Shown: positions 8,102 through 18,020, numbered from the stretch's first letter. The stretch: DNA of 64,000 nt from an uncultured Roseovarius sp. (GCF_913057115.1 NZ_CAJXNN010000011.1:25993-89992); one strand, 5' to 3'. A program made the numbers and translations. Notes: generated by a model not told the origin, from the sequence alone.

Positions 8102-8887
8102 ATGCCGATCCTTGAGCGGGAAGACACAGGCGCCATCGCCCGCCTGACCATGAACCACCCCGAAAAACTCAACGCGCTTTCTGACGCCATGCTCGCCGCG
8201 CTCTCCGATGAGTTCGAGGCGCTGGCCGCGGATGAAAAAATCCGCGTCGTCATCATCGCCGGAGCCGGAAAGGCCTTCTGCGCCGGGCATGACCTCAAGG
8301 AAATGACCCAAGGCCGGCAAGCCGAAGATGGCGGCAAAGCCTATTTTGCCGATCTTTTCGCGCGCTGCACCAAGGTGATGACCGCCATTCGCAACCTGCC
8401 GCAACCGGTGATCGCCCAACCCCACGGCATCGCCACTGCCGCAGGCTGTCAACTGGTCGCCAGCTGCGACATGGCCGTGGCCGCCGAAGGCACACGTTTC
8501 GGCGTCAACGGTGTGAACATCGGGCTTTTCTGCTCCACGCCCATGGTCGCCCTGTCGCGCAATATCCCCCGCAAGCAGGCCTTCGAGATGCTGACGACGG
8601 GCGAATTCATCGACACCGACCGCGCGCTTGCCCTTGGCCTCATCAACCGCGCCGTGCCACAGGACGACCTGGACGAGGCCACCAACCAACTGGCCGAAAC
8701 CGTGGCCAGCAAACTGGGCGCAGCCGTGCGCATCGGCAAACGCGCCTTCTATGACCAGTTGGAAATGGGACTCGATCAAGCCTATGCCCATACCGGGCAA
8801 GTCATGGTGGAAAACATGCTCTACCGCGACACCGAAGAGGGCATCGCCGCCTTCCTCGAAAAGCGCCCGCCGCAGTGGGACCAATAG
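8102..8887 (+). CDS. Enoyl-CoA hydratase/isomerase family protein
   Basis: The 261-residue protein is of normal crotonase length. The oxyanion-hole regions are visible as GKAFCAGHDLKEM (about residues 57-69) and the glycine-containing segment around residues 104-112. The motif FCAGHDLKEM resembles the ECHDC3-like subgroup, whose activity is less certain than that of classical enoyl-CoA hydratases. The expected chemistry is hydration or isomerisation of an acyl-CoA double bond. It is divergent from the thioesterase gene across a 58-base spacer. Confidence 0.88.
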   Translation: MPILEREDTGAIARLTMNHPEKLNALSDAMLAALSDEFEALAADEKIRVVIIAGAGKAFCAGHDLKEMTQGRQAEDGGKAYFADLFARCTKVMTAIRNLPQPVIAQPHGIATAAGCQLVASCDMAVAAEGTRFGVNGVNIGLFCSTPMVALSRNIPRKQAFEMLTTGEFIDTDRALALGLINRAVPQDDLDEATNQLAETVASKLGAAVRIGKRAFYDQLEMGLDQAYAHTGQVMVENMLYRDTEEGIAAFLEKRPPQWDQ

Positions 8888-9030
8888 CCCCGCCTGAACG
8901 ACGACGCCGCGTGAAATGGGGCAGTGTTTCCATTTCCGCGCCTCATTTTTTCCACATTTGACGTTTTCCGCGCGTTTTTTACCCGGTAAACGGGTGCCCA
9001 GGGGGCGTGATGTGAAAGTTGTTTGTCATC

Positions 9031-10365
9031 ATGCGTACATGGGTCGCCGTCGGGATAATGTCCCTCCAGGCCAGCCTCTCTCTGGCCGCTGATCTGCCCG
9101 AGCCGGCGACCCGTGCGGACTTCCCAACGCCCGGGGCCACCTCTGTCCTGCTTGGTCGGGATCTGTTCTTTGACCCCATTCTCTCGGGCAATCGCAACAT
9201 CTCCTGTGCCACTTGCCATCATCCCGACCACGCCAGTGCCGATGGCCTATCGCTCAATATCGGCGAAGGCGGCGAGGGCCTTGGAAAATCCCGTCGGGCC
9301 AATCCCGAAAACCCACCTGATGCGCTGGTCCCTCGCAACGCGCCCGCGCTGTTCAACCTTGGCGCACAGGAGTTCACGAGGCTCTTTCACGATGGCCGGG
9401 TCGAGCTGGACCCGACCCAACGCTTCGGCATCCGCCTGCCCGAGGGGCAACACCTCGAACGGCCCCTGCCCCTTCTCGCGGCGCAGGCCCTCATGCCCAT
9501 GGTCGCCCCCGAGGAAATGGCCGGGCAACCCGGCGAGAATCCGGTGGCCGATCTGGTGGCAAAAGGCCAGATCACAGGTCAATCCGGCGCGTGGCAGGCC
9601 ATCGCCGCCCGCATTGCGCAGATCCCCGACTACCGCCGCCGTTTCGAATGGCTCAACGGTGCCGAGGAGCCGATCCACATTACCGATATTGCCCGCGCGA
9701 TTGCCGCCTTCATCGCTTATGAGTTCCGCGCCACCGACAGCCCCTTTGACGCCTTCCTGATGGGCGACGACAGCGCCCTCACGAATGACCAACTGCGCGG
9801 CATGTCGCTTTTTTACGGCAAGGCGGGCTGCGCCAATTGCCACGCGGGCCCCTTTCAAACCGATCACCAATTTCACGCTTTGGGCATCCCCCAAATCGGC
9901 CCCGGCAAGGGCCATGGCCCCAAGGGGCATGCCGACCACGGCCGCGGCTATATCACGGGCGAAGCACAGGACCGCTACCGCTTTCGCACGCCCTCCTTGC
10001 GCAATGTCGCCCTCACCGCCCCCTATGGCCATACCGGGGCATACTCCGATCTGGGCGATATGATCCGCCACCACCTTGATCCCGAAACCGCTCTCGCCGA
10101 ATACCTCGGGCTGGAAAAGGCCACCCTGCCCGATCACGGGCTTGAGGGTCCGCTTGACCCCGCGATGCAGGATTTCGACGAGATCTTGGCCATCTCGCAA
10201 GCCATCTCGATTGACCTTGACCCACTCAGCACGTCCGAAATCGACGCCCTCATCGCCTTCCTGCACGCCCTGACCGACCCGATCTCGACCAAGGGCCGCC
10301 TTGGCGCGCCGCTAAACGTCCCTTCCGGCCTGCCCGTCGATAACGGCACCACCGGCCCCTCCTGA
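9031..10365 (+). CDS. Di-haem cytochrome c peroxidase / MauG family protein
   Basis: Predicted periplasmic enzyme with two c-type haems. The first 20 residues form a Sec signal peptide. Haem sites are C59-A-T-C62-H63 and C267-A-N-C270-H271, in the spacing usual for bacterial cytochrome c peroxidases and MauG-like proteins. The ATG at 9031 is preferred to a TTG at 9019 because it starts the signal peptide cleanly. The family either reduces hydrogen peroxide with cytochrome c or oxidises protein residues; the sequence alone does not decide which. Maturation would need the Ccm system, of which ccmE, ccmF and ccmH lie at the other end of this window. Confidence 0.9.
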   Translation: MRTWVAVGIMSLQASLSLAADLPEPATRADFPTPGATSVLLGRDLFFDPILSGNRNISCATCHHPDHASADGLSLNIGEGGEGLGKSRRANPENPPDALVPRNAPALFNLGAQEFTRLFHDGRVELDPTQRFGIRLPEGQHLERPLPLLAAQALMPMVAPEEMAGQPGENPVADLVAKGQITGQSGAWQAIAARIAQIPDYRRRFEWLNGAEEPIHITDIARAIAAFIAYEFRATDSPFDAFLMGDDSALTNDQLRGMSLFYGKAGCANCHAGPFQTDHQFHALGIPQIGPGKGHGPKGHADHGRGYITGEAQDRYRFRTPSLRNVALTAPYGHTGAYSDLGDMIRHHLDPETALAEYLGLEKATLPDHGLEGPLDPAMQDFDEILAISQAISIDLDPLSTSEIDALIAFLHALTDPISTKGRLGAPLNVPSGLPVDNGTTGPS

Positions 10366-10404
10366 CCCTTTCCAAACGCTCGCCAATCGCCTACATCGCG
10401 CGGT

Positions 10405-11763
10405 ATGGATAAGACACTTCACATCATCGGCGGCGGCATGGCCGGGTCCGAGGCCGCATGGCAAGCCGCGAACATGGGCGTGCCCGTGGTCATCCACGAA
10501 ATGCGCCCCAAGGTCGAAACCTTCGCGCATCGCACCGGCGATCTGGCCGAGATGGTCTGCTCGAATTCCTTCCGCTCGGATGATGATGAACAAAACGCCG
10601 TGGGCCTGCTGCATTGGGAAATGCGCGCCGCCAACGGGTTGATCATGCACACCGCCGACAAGCACCGCCTGCCCGCAGGCGGAGCGCTCGCCGTGGATCG
10701 TGATCCCTTTGCGCAGGACGTCACCCAAACCCTGCGCAATCACCCCAATGTCACGATTGACTACGGCGAAATCTCTGATCTGCCCACTGATGGCCATTGG
10801 ATCATCGCCACCGGCCCCCTGACCAGCGAAGGGCTTGGACAGGCGATTGCCAAGGAAACCGGGAAAGAGGCCCTGGCCTTCTTCGACGCCATTGCCCCCA
10901 TCGTCTACTACGACAGCATTGATATGTCGAAAGCCTGGATGCAATCGCGCTACGACAAGGGCGACACCGAGGAAGAGCGCACCGCCTACCTCAACTGCCC
11001 CATGGACCGCGACCAATACGAGGCCTTCATCGACGCCCTGCTCGCCGCCGAGAAAACCGAATTTCACGAAGGCGAAACCGCAGGCTACTTCGACGGCTGC
11101 CTGCCGATCGAGGTCATGGCCGAACGCGGCCGCGAAACCCTGCGCCACGGGCCGATGAAACCCGTGGGCCTGACCAACCCACATCAGCCCGATGTCAAAC
11201 CATGGGCCGTGGTGCAACTGCGCCGCGACAATGCGCTTGGCACGCTCTTCAACATCGTGGGCTTCCAAACCAAGATGAAGTATGGCGCGCAAACCTCTGT
11301 TTTCAAAATGATTCCCGGACTTGAGAATGCCAGCTTTGCACGGCTTGGTGGCATTCACCGCAACACCTTCATCAACTCACCCACGCTGCTGGACGATCAA
11401 ATGCGCCTGCACTCGCGGCCCCATATCCGCTTTGCCGGCCAGATCACCGGCGTTGAAGGCTACGTCGAATCCGCCGCCATGGGCCTCCTCGCGGGCCGCA
11501 TGGCCGCCGCCGAGATCTTGGGCCAAACACCCCCGCCTGTGCCACAGGATTCCGCCATGGGCGCGCTCATCCACCACATCACCGGCGGGGCCGAGGCCAA
11601 GACGTTTCAGCCGATGAACGTCAATTTCGGCCTCTTCCGCCCGGTCGAGGGCCTCAAGGGCGGGCGTCGCGGCCGCAAAGACCGATACAAGGCCTATACC
11701 GATCGCGCCAAAGCGGCTTGGACCGATTGGCTGGGTCACGTCAAAGCCCCCGAAACCGCATGA
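10405..11763 (+). CDS. trmFO: tRNA (uracil-54-C5)-methyltransferase, folate-dependent (TrmFO)
   Basis: TrmFO makes ribothymidine at position 54 of tRNA, using methylenetetrahydrofolate and FADH2. The 452-residue protein has the N-terminal dinucleotide-binding motif [14 protein letters not shown]. The signature [20 protein letters not shown] carries the conserved cysteine. The C-terminal part has the expected FNVNFGLF-like segment ([10 protein letters not shown]). It is followed after 28 bases by gluQ, another tRNA-modifying enzyme gene, on the same strand. Confidence 0.96.
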   Translation: MDKTLHIIGGGMAGSEAAWQAANMGVPVVIHEMRPKVETFAHRTGDLAEMVCSNSFRSDDDEQNAVGLLHWEMRAANGLIMHTADKHRLPAGGALAVDRDPFAQDVTQTLRNHPNVTIDYGEISDLPTDGHWIIATGPLTSEGLGQAIAKETGKEALAFFDAIAPIVYYDSIDMSKAWMQSRYDKGDTEEERTAYLNCPMDRDQYEAFIDALLAAEKTEFHEGETAGYFDGCLPIEVMAERGRETLRHGPMKPVGLTNPHQPDVKPWAVVQLRRDNALGTLFNIVGFQTKMKYGAQTSVFKMIPGLENASFARLGGIHRNTFINSPTLLDDQMRLHSRPHIRFAGQITGVEGYVESAAMGLLAGRMAAAEILGQTPPPVPQDSAMGALIHHITGGAEAKTFQPMNVNFGLFRPVEGLKGGRRGRKDRYKAYTDRAKAAWTDWLGHVKAPETA

Positions 11764-11791
11764 AGACCACTGGCGAAGCCACTGAATTCAA

Positions 11792-12646
11792 ATGACTTTC
11801 ATAACCCGCTTCGCCCCATCTCCCACCGGCCCCTTGCACCTTGGCCACGCCTTCTCGGCCCTCACGGCCTATGACATGGCGCAAACAGCGGGCGGTCTCT
11901 TTCACCTGCGCATCGACGACCTCGACCAATCCCGCTCCCGCCCGGAATGGGAGGCACAGATCTACGACGATCTGCACTGGCTGGGCCTTGACTGGCCCAC
12001 CCCCGCCTTACGCCAATCCGACCGCCTGCCGCGATACCGCGATGCCCTCAATTCCCTTTGGGATCAAGGGCTTCTCTACCCTTGCTCATGTAGTCGCGCT
12101 GATATCCGCGCCGCTGCCTCCGCCCCGCAGGAAGGCGCGCCCTTGCATGGCCCTGACGGGCTGATTTACCCCGGCACCTGCCGCCCCCAAAGCCCGCCAA
12201 CAGGCCCCATGCCCGACAGCCCCCTGCGCCTCGACACGGCCCGCGCGCTGGCCCGCCTCCAAGCCCCCCTGAGTTTCACGGAAACAGGCCAAGGCCCCGA
12301 CGGCGAAACCGGCACCATCACCCCCCAAGACATGGTGCAAACCGTCGGCGACGTGGCCCTCGCGCGCCCCGGCATGGGCGCCTCCTACCACCTCTCGGTG
12401 GTCTGCGACGATGCCGACCAAGTCATTACCCATGTGATCCGCGGCCAAGACCTCTTCACCGCCACGCAGATCCATGTGCTTCTGCAACGCCTCCTCGGAT
12501 TGCCAACGCCAATCTACCATCACCACCGGTTGATCCGCGACCATGAGGGCCGCCGCCTTGCCAAACGTGACGACGCCCGCGCCATCGCCACTTACCGCAC
12601 GATGGGCAAGACCCCCGATGACATCCGCCAAATGCTCGGCCTCTGA
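11792..12646 (+). CDS. gluQ: Glutamyl-Q tRNA(Asp) synthetase
   Basis: A 284-residue paralogue of the glutamyl-tRNA synthetase catalytic core that lacks the anticodon-binding domain. It attaches glutamate to queuosine in tRNA-Asp. The HIGH-like motif is seen in FAPSPTGPLHLGHAFSA, and the KMSKS counterpart is RRLAKRDDA. Zinc ligands are in CSCSRAD with a further Cys in YPGTCRP. The full-length gltX is at 52512, so this is the truncated paralogue and not the main synthetase. It probably shares a transcript with trmFO. Confidence 0.94.
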   Translation: MTFITRFAPSPTGPLHLGHAFSALTAYDMAQTAGGLFHLRIDDLDQSRSRPEWEAQIYDDLHWLGLDWPTPALRQSDRLPRYRDALNSLWDQGLLYPCSCSRADIRAAASAPQEGAPLHGPDGLIYPGTCRPQSPPTGPMPDSPLRLDTARALARLQAPLSFTETGQGPDGETGTITPQDMVQTVGDVALARPGMGASYHLSVVCDDADQVITHVIRGQDLFTATQIHVLLQRLLGLPTPIYHHHRLIRDHEGRRLAKRDDARAIATYRTMGKTPDDIRQMLGL

Positions 12647-12712
12647 GAATGAGGTGGACTAATCCCGCACCCCGACCGCCGGGGCGCGGGTCCGAAACTC
12701 CACCCCGTCGGT

Positions 12713-15145
12713 TCAGGCCCGCAGCTTCTCGCCTTTGGGGTCGAACGGCGGCTCATGCAGGATGCGGCCCTTATGCGGCTGGCCCAGCACCATGACTTGT
12801 ACCGCATCGCCCGGTTTGACCGTCCCCGCCTTCACATAGCCAAGCGCAAGGCTCATCCCCACAGTATACCCATAGGTCCCCGAGGTGACACGGCCCACCG
12901 GCACACCATCCGCATCGCGGATCGGCTCACCGCCCGTGGCATCCGCGTTCGAGGCGCTGACATCCGCCTCGTCCAGATGGATCAAGACCAGCTCTTCGCG
13001 CGCGGGCTCGGCCATGGCCTTCTCTGCCGCCGCCTTGTTCAGGAACTCTTTGTCCATCTTGCACAGCGGCGCAAAACCCACCTCATGCGGGTAGTACTCG
13101 GGCGAATATTCCCGGCTCCACGAACCATAGCCCTTCTCGACCCGCATCGACATCAGCGCCCGCGCGCCCACCGGCCCGGCACCGAAATCTTTCCCGGCCT
13201 CCAACAGCGCGCTATACAAACGCTCCTGATCTTCGGTCGCGCAATGCAGCTCCCAGCCCAGATCGCCGGTGAAGCTCACCCGCAGAGCAAGGCATTTGAC
13301 GCCCGCCAATTCGATCTGCTGCGACCGCATGAAAGGGAAATCCTCGGTCGCCAGTGACGCATTGGTCAAACGCTGCAACATCTCGCGGCTTTTCGGGCCG
13401 GCCACGTTGAAGCCGCACATCGCCTCGGTGTGGCTCTCGAATGTCGTCCCCTCGGGCAAGGGCACCATGTCAAAGAACCGCTTGTGATAGCGCTCGGCCA
13501 TGCCCGAACTGACGATCCAAAACTCGTCCTCGGCCACCCGCGTCACCGTGGCATCGCCCGCAATGCCCCCGCGCACCGAAATCAGCGGCGTCAGGCAGGA
13601 CCGCCCAACGCTTTTCGGCATATTGTTGGCAAAGACCGAGTTGAGCCACGCTTCCGCCCCCGGCCCCTTCACGCGGTATTTGGCGAAGTTCGAAATGTCG
13701 ATGATCCCGGCCCGCTCGCGCAGCATCTTGCATTCCTCGCCGACAGGCCCCCACCAGTTTTGCCGGGTAAAGCCGTTGGTGTCCTTCGTCCCCGGCTCCT
13801 CGGCAAACCACTGCGGATGCTCCCAGCCATAGTTCAGGCCAAAGACCGCGCCCATCTCCTTTTGCATCTGGTACACCGGGCGGGTGCGCAGCGGGCGGCC
13901 CGCCTCGCGCTCCTCGTTGGGGTAATGAATGGCAAAGCGGTGGGCATAAACATCCTCCACCTTGGCTTTCACAAAGTCCCGGTCATTGGCCCAAAGGCCA
14001 AAGCGCGCAATATCCCAGGGGAACATGTCATATTGCATTTCCCCTTCGATAATCCACTGCGCCACCATCAGGCCCATACCGGCCGATTGGCTGAACCCGG
14101 GGATGATCCCGCCGCACATGAAATAGTTTCTCAACTCCGGCACCGGGCCAAGGATCACGTTGCTATCGGGGCTCCAGATCATCGGCCCGTTGATCACCCG
14201 CTTGATCCCCGCCTCGGCGGCCAGCGGCACCCGGTCCATGGCGCGCATCACGTTTTCCATGATCCGGTCCAGATCATCGGCAAAAAGGTCATGGGCGAAA
14301 TCCAAGGGCGTTCCCTCCTCGGCCCAAAAGCGCATGTCGCGCTCATAGGCCCCGATGAGCAACCCCTTGCCCTCTTGGCGCAGGTAATATTCCCCGTCCC
14401 GGTCCGCGACCGACGGAAGCCGCCGGTCCATGCCGTCGATCTCGGCAATGGTCTCAGTCACGAAATACTGGTGCTCGGTGGGTTGCAGCGGCACTTCGAT
14501 GCCTGCCAGCTTGGCCACCTCACGGCCCCAAAGGCCTGCCGCGTTGATCACCCACTGCGTCTGGATATTGCCCTTGGGCGTTTCCACGATCCAGCTTCCA
14601 TCGGGCTGCTGCGTGGTGGCCGTCACAGGGGTAAAGCGGTAGATCTCCGCCCCCTTCTGACGCGCACCAACCGCATAGGCATTGGTCACACCCGAAGGGT
14701 CCACATTGCCGCCATCGGGCTCCCACATGATGCAGCGGACGCCATCGAAATTCACCAGCGGATGCTTTTCCTCGGCCTCCTCGCGGCTGATCTCGGCAAA
14801 ATTCATACCATAAAGCTGCGCCTTGGCGGCCTGTAGCTTCAACTGATGCTCGCGCGCTTCGGTCTGGGCCAGGTAAAGGCTGCCGGGCTGGAACACGCCG
14901 CAGCTTTGGCCGGTCTCGGCTTCCAGCTCCTTGTAAAGGTTCATGGTATAGTGTTGCAGGCGGCTGATATTGGCGCTGTCATGCAGCCCGTGAATATTCG
15001 CCGCCGCGTGCCATGTGCTGCCCGACGTCAGCTCGTCACGCTCCAGCAGGACCACGTCTTTCCATCCCAGCTTGGTGAGGTGGTAAAGAATCGAGCATCC
15101 GATAACGCCCCCGCCGATCACGACAGCCTGTGCATGGGTTTTCAT
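12713..15145 (-). CDS. FAD-dependent dehydrogenase with GcvT domains (dimethylglycine/sarcosine dehydrogenase family), copy 1
   Basis: From the ATG at 15145 the protein has 810 residues. It has an N-terminal DAO-type FAD domain (GGGVIGCSILYHL), a middle FAO-type domain, and C-terminal GcvT plus GcvT-C folate domains (from about residue 430). His46 in SGSTWHAA matches the histidine that carries covalent FAD in this family. Such enzymes demethylate dimethylglycine or sarcosine and pass the one-carbon unit to tetrahydrofolate, a step in glycine betaine use. The exact substrate cannot be told from sequence. It is divergent from a close paralogue at 15460 across a structured spacer. Confidence 0.88.
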   Translation of the reverse strand: MKTHAQAVVIGGGVIGCSILYHLTKLGWKDVVLLERDELTSGSTWHAAANIHGLHDSANISRLQHYTMNLYKELEAETGQSCGVFQPGSLYLAQTEAREHQLKLQAAKAQLYGMNFAEISREEAEEKHPLVNFDGVRCIMWEPDGGNVDPSGVTNAYAVGARQKGAEIYRFTPVTATTQQPDGSWIVETPKGNIQTQWVINAAGLWGREVAKLAGIEVPLQPTEHQYFVTETIAEIDGMDRRLPSVADRDGEYYLRQEGKGLLIGAYERDMRFWAEEGTPLDFAHDLFADDLDRIMENVMRAMDRVPLAAEAGIKRVINGPMIWSPDSNVILGPVPELRNYFMCGGIIPGFSQSAGMGLMVAQWIIEGEMQYDMFPWDIARFGLWANDRDFVKAKVEDVYAHRFAIHYPNEEREAGRPLRTRPVYQMQKEMGAVFGLNYGWEHPQWFAEEPGTKDTNGFTRQNWWGPVGEECKMLRERAGIIDISNFAKYRVKGPGAEAWLNSVFANNMPKSVGRSCLTPLISVRGGIAGDATVTRVAEDEFWIVSSGMAERYHKRFFDMVPLPEGTTFESHTEAMCGFNVAGPKSREMLQRLTNASLATEDFPFMRSQQIELAGVKCLALRVSFTGDLGWELHCATEDQERLYSALLEAGKDFGAGPVGARALMSMRVEKGYGSWSREYSPEYYPHEVGFAPLCKMDKEFLNKAAAEKAMAEPAREELVLIHLDEADVSASNADATGGEPIRDADGVPVGRVTSGTYGYTVGMSLALGYVKAGTVKPGDAVQVMVLGQPHKGRILHEPPFDPKGEKLRA

Positions 15146-15300
15146 AACTGGTCCCTTGATTGTTGCTAAAGGGCACATTTACGCCGCTTGTGGGGCTTGT
15201 ATTGCCGGTTCCCGACATTCTTGGTCGCGGTGATACAAGTGGTCAATTTGTTTGCGGCAGAATTTTTCGCTTTGCGTCACGACCCCCGCTTGCACAGGGT

Positions 15301-15350
15301 CGCTCATCGCTTTCGCTCCTCGCGAAGAAGCCCGTAAGGGCTGATGAGCG
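15301..15350. other. Three-way-junction-like structure in a divergent spacer
   Basis: An outer 8-bp stem CGCTCATC (15301-15308) / GATGAGCG (15343-15350) encloses two small hairpins, TTCGC-TCCTC-GCGAA (about 15312-15326) and AGCCC-GTAA-GGGCT (15329-15342). It lies in the 314-base spacer between the two dehydrogenase genes. It could be a structured leader, a small RNA or a dispersed repeat. No known riboswitch class was recognised. Confidence 0.4.
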
Positions 15351-15415
15351 CGCCCTCGGTTCACCAGCCCCCATCTCCGACAAAACCTGTCGCAAAATGA
15401 CAAGCGCCACAGCCT

Positions 15416-15430
15416 CAGACTCACAGTCTG
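15416..15430. promoter_or_regulatory. 15-base palindrome upstream of dehydrogenase copy 2
   Basis: A perfect inverted repeat CAGACT-CAC-AGTCTG lies 30 bases before the ATG at 15460, just ahead of a good ribosome site (AAAGGAGGGG). It is a candidate operator for the divergent pair. A wider-spaced pair TTGTAT/ATACAA (about 15196-15239) is also present. No regulator gene is adjacent. Confidence 0.35.
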
Positions 15431-15459
15431 TCTGAAACAAGCCAAAGGAGGGGTCTCCC

Positions 15460-17877
15460 ATGAAAACCACCACCCGTGTGGCCGTCATCGGCGGCGGTGT
15501 CGTCGGATGCAGCGTGCTCTATCACCTGACCAAACTCGGCTGGTCCGATGTCATGCTGATCGAACGCTCCGAGCTGACATCAGGCTCCACATGGCACGCG
15601 GCAGGCGGCTTTCATACCCTCAACGGCGATACCAACATGGCCGCGCTTCAGGGCTATACCATCAAACTTTACAAGGAGTTGGAGGAAATCACCGGCCTCT
15701 CCTGCGGGCTGCACCACGTCGGCGGCGTGACGCTGGCCGACAACCGCGACCGCTTCGATATGCTCCTCGCCGAACGCGCCAAGCACCGCTACATGGGGCT
15801 GGAGACCGAGATCGTCGGCCCCGAAGAGATCGCCAAAATCGCGCCCGTCACCAACACCGATGGCATCCTCGGCGCGCTTTATGATCCCCTCGATGGCCAC
15901 CTCGACCCCTCCGGCACCACCCACGCCTACGCCAAGGCCGCCCGCATGGGCGGCGCCACCATTGAAACCCACTGCCACGTCCACGAGACCAACCAAAGGC
16001 CCGACGGCACATGGGATATCGTCACCGACAAAGGCACCATCCACGCCGAACATCTGGTCAATGCCGCAGGCCTCTGGGCGCGCGAAGTCGGGGCCATGGC
16101 CGGGGTCTATATGCCCCTCCACCCGATGGAACACCAATATATCGTCACCGAAGAAGTCCCTGAAATCGCGGAGATAATCGACGCAGGCGGCGAACACCCC
16201 CACGTCATGGACCCCGCTGGCGAAAGCTACCTGCGCCAAGAAGGGCGCGGGCTTTGCATCGGGTTTTACGAACAACCCTGCCGCCCCTGGGCGGTGGATG
16301 GCACTCCGTGGAACTTCGGCCATGAACTGCTACCCGATGATTTCGACAAGATCGAAGACAGCATCACCTTCGCCTACAAACGCTTCCCCGCCCTCGAACG
16401 CGCAGGCGTGAAATCCGTGATCCACGGCCCCTTCACCTTCGCCTCCGATGGCAACCCACTGGTCGGCCCGGTGCCGGGCCTGCGCAACTACTGGTCGGCC
16501 TGCGGCGTCATGGCCGGGTTCTCCCAAGGCGGCGGCGTCGGCCTGATGCTGGCACAATGGATGATCCACGGCGAATGCGAACGCGATGTCTCGGCCATGG
16601 ATGTGGCCCGCTACGGCGATTGGATCACCCCGGGCTACACCCGCCCCAAGGTGATCGAGAACTACCAAAAACGCTTCTCGGTCTCCTACCCCAACGAAGA
16701 ACTCCCCGCCGCGCGCCCCTTCCGCCAGACCCCCATGTACGATATCTTCGATCAAATGGGCGCGGTCTGGGGCCACCAATACGGGCTGGAAGTGCCCAAC
16801 TACTTCGCCCAGGGCGATGAACCCCGCTACGAAACCCCCTCCTTCCGCCGCTCCAACGCGTGGGAGGCCACAGCGCGCGAGGTCAAAGCGGTGCGCGAGG
16901 CCGTGGGCATCAACGAGGTGCACAACTTCGGCAAATACCGCGTCACCGGGCCGAATGCCCGCGCATGGCTCGATCACATCATGGCCGGCCGCATCCCCCA
17001 ACCGGGCCGCATCTCGCTCACCCCGATGCTCAGCCCCCAAGGCCGCATCATCGGCGATTTCACCGTCTCCTGCCTTGATGAGCAGACCTTCCAACTCACC
17101 GCCTCCTACGGCGCGCAGGCCTACCACATGCGCTGGTTCGAACAGAACGCCACGGAGGGCGCGCAACTCGAAAACATCTCCGACCGCCTCAATGGCTTCC
17201 AAATCGCAGGCCCCAAGGCGCGCGAGGTTCTGATGGCCTGCACCCGCGACGATATCGGCGACATGCGCTTCATGGATGTGCGCCCCGCCTGCGTCGGCAT
17301 GGTCGATTGCCTGATCCAACGGGTCAGCTTCACCGGCGATCTGGGATACGAGATTTACTGCGATCCCATGGCCCAACGCGCACTGTGGGATGTGCTTTGG
17401 ACCGAAGGGCAAAACCACGGCATGAAACCCTTCGGCATGCGCGCGATGATGTCGCTTCGGCTGGATAAATTCTTCGGCGCATGGCTGCGCGAATTCGGGC
17501 CGGATTACACGCCTGCGGAAACCGGCCTCGACCGCTTCATTTCCTTCAAGAAAAACGCCGATTTCATCGGGCGCAAATCGGCCGAGGCCGAACGCGACAC
17601 TCCCCCGGCCCGCACACTGGCGGTGTTCGAGGTCGACGCGCTCGATACAGACGTCAACGCTTATGAGCCGGTATGGATCGACGGCACCGTCCAAGGCTTC
17701 TGCACTTCAGGTGGTTATTCGCACCACGCGGGCAAATCCATCGCCCTCGCCCTCATCCCCCGCGACAAGGCCACCGAAGGGCTGGAGGCGCAGATCGAAA
17801 TCCTGGGCGATATGCGCCCGGCCCGCCTGATCACCCAACCGCTGTTCGATGCGGATGGCGCACGCATGCGGGGATAA
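15460..17877 (+). CDS. FAD-dependent dehydrogenase with GcvT domains (dimethylglycine/sarcosine dehydrogenase family), copy 2
   Basis: This 805-residue paralogue of copy 1 has the same domain order: FAD-binding (GGGVVGCSVLYHLTKLGW), FAO-type linker, GcvT and GcvT-C. His46 in SGSTWHAAGG is the probable covalent FAD site. After it the protein reads GGFHTLNGDTN, where copy 1 reads ANIHGLHDSAN, so the substrate pockets may differ. A strong ribosome site AAAGGAGGGG precedes the ATG. The two genes could serve successive steps, dimethylglycine then sarcosine, but that assignment is inference. Confidence 0.88.
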   Translation: MKTTTRVAVIGGGVVGCSVLYHLTKLGWSDVMLIERSELTSGSTWHAAGGFHTLNGDTNMAALQGYTIKLYKELEEITGLSCGLHHVGGVTLADNRDRFDMLLAERAKHRYMGLETEIVGPEEIAKIAPVTNTDGILGALYDPLDGHLDPSGTTHAYAKAARMGGATIETHCHVHETNQRPDGTWDIVTDKGTIHAEHLVNAAGLWAREVGAMAGVYMPLHPMEHQYIVTEEVPEIAEIIDAGGEHPHVMDPAGESYLRQEGRGLCIGFYEQPCRPWAVDGTPWNFGHELLPDDFDKIEDSITFAYKRFPALERAGVKSVIHGPFTFASDGNPLVGPVPGLRNYWSACGVMAGFSQGGGVGLMLAQWMIHGECERDVSAMDVARYGDWITPGYTRPKVIENYQKRFSVSYPNEELPAARPFRQTPMYDIFDQMGAVWGHQYGLEVPNYFAQGDEPRYETPSFRRSNAWEATAREVKAVREAVGINEVHNFGKYRVTGPNARAWLDHIMAGRIPQPGRISLTPMLSPQGRIIGDFTVSCLDEQTFQLTASYGAQAYHMRWFEQNATEGAQLENISDRLNGFQIAGPKAREVLMACTRDDIGDMRFMDVRPACVGMVDCLIQRVSFTGDLGYEIYCDPMAQRALWDVLWTEGQNHGMKPFGMRAMMSLRLDKFFGAWLREFGPDYTPAETGLDRFISFKKNADFIGRKSAEAERDTPPARTLAVFEVDALDTDVNAYEPVWIDGTVQGFCTSGGYSHHAGKSIALALIPRDKATEGLEAQIEILGDMRPARLITQPLFDADGARMRG

Positions 17878-17920
17878 TCCGCCCAGAACATAGGCCAGCA
17901 CCTCTGGCCACTGGCGGATC

Positions 17921-18020
17921 GCCTCCGGCGGGAGTATTTTTGGAAAGATGAAGGCCCTTTCTTCTTTTTGAAAATACCCCGGGGTGAATTGGCCGCAGGC
18001 CAAGAGGGGCAGCGCCCCTT
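17921..18020. repeat. Cluster of three palindromes including an inverted pair of dispersed repeats
   Basis: After the dehydrogenase stop, GGGAGTATTTTTGGAAAGA... (from about 17930) pairs with an inverted relative, TTGAAAATACCCCGGGG (17969-17985), to form a long imperfect hairpin. It is followed by TTGGCC-GCA-GGCCAA (17989-18003) and AGGGGC-AGC-GCCCCT (18005-18019). Relatives of the first two motifs occur at 43764-43793 and 49587-49617. The likely roles are transcription end or mRNA protection. Confidence 0.6.

Noticed and set aside
15146..15300. Small ORFs in the dehydrogenase spacer
   Set aside because: No ribosome sites and no conserved character; overlap with the structured element.
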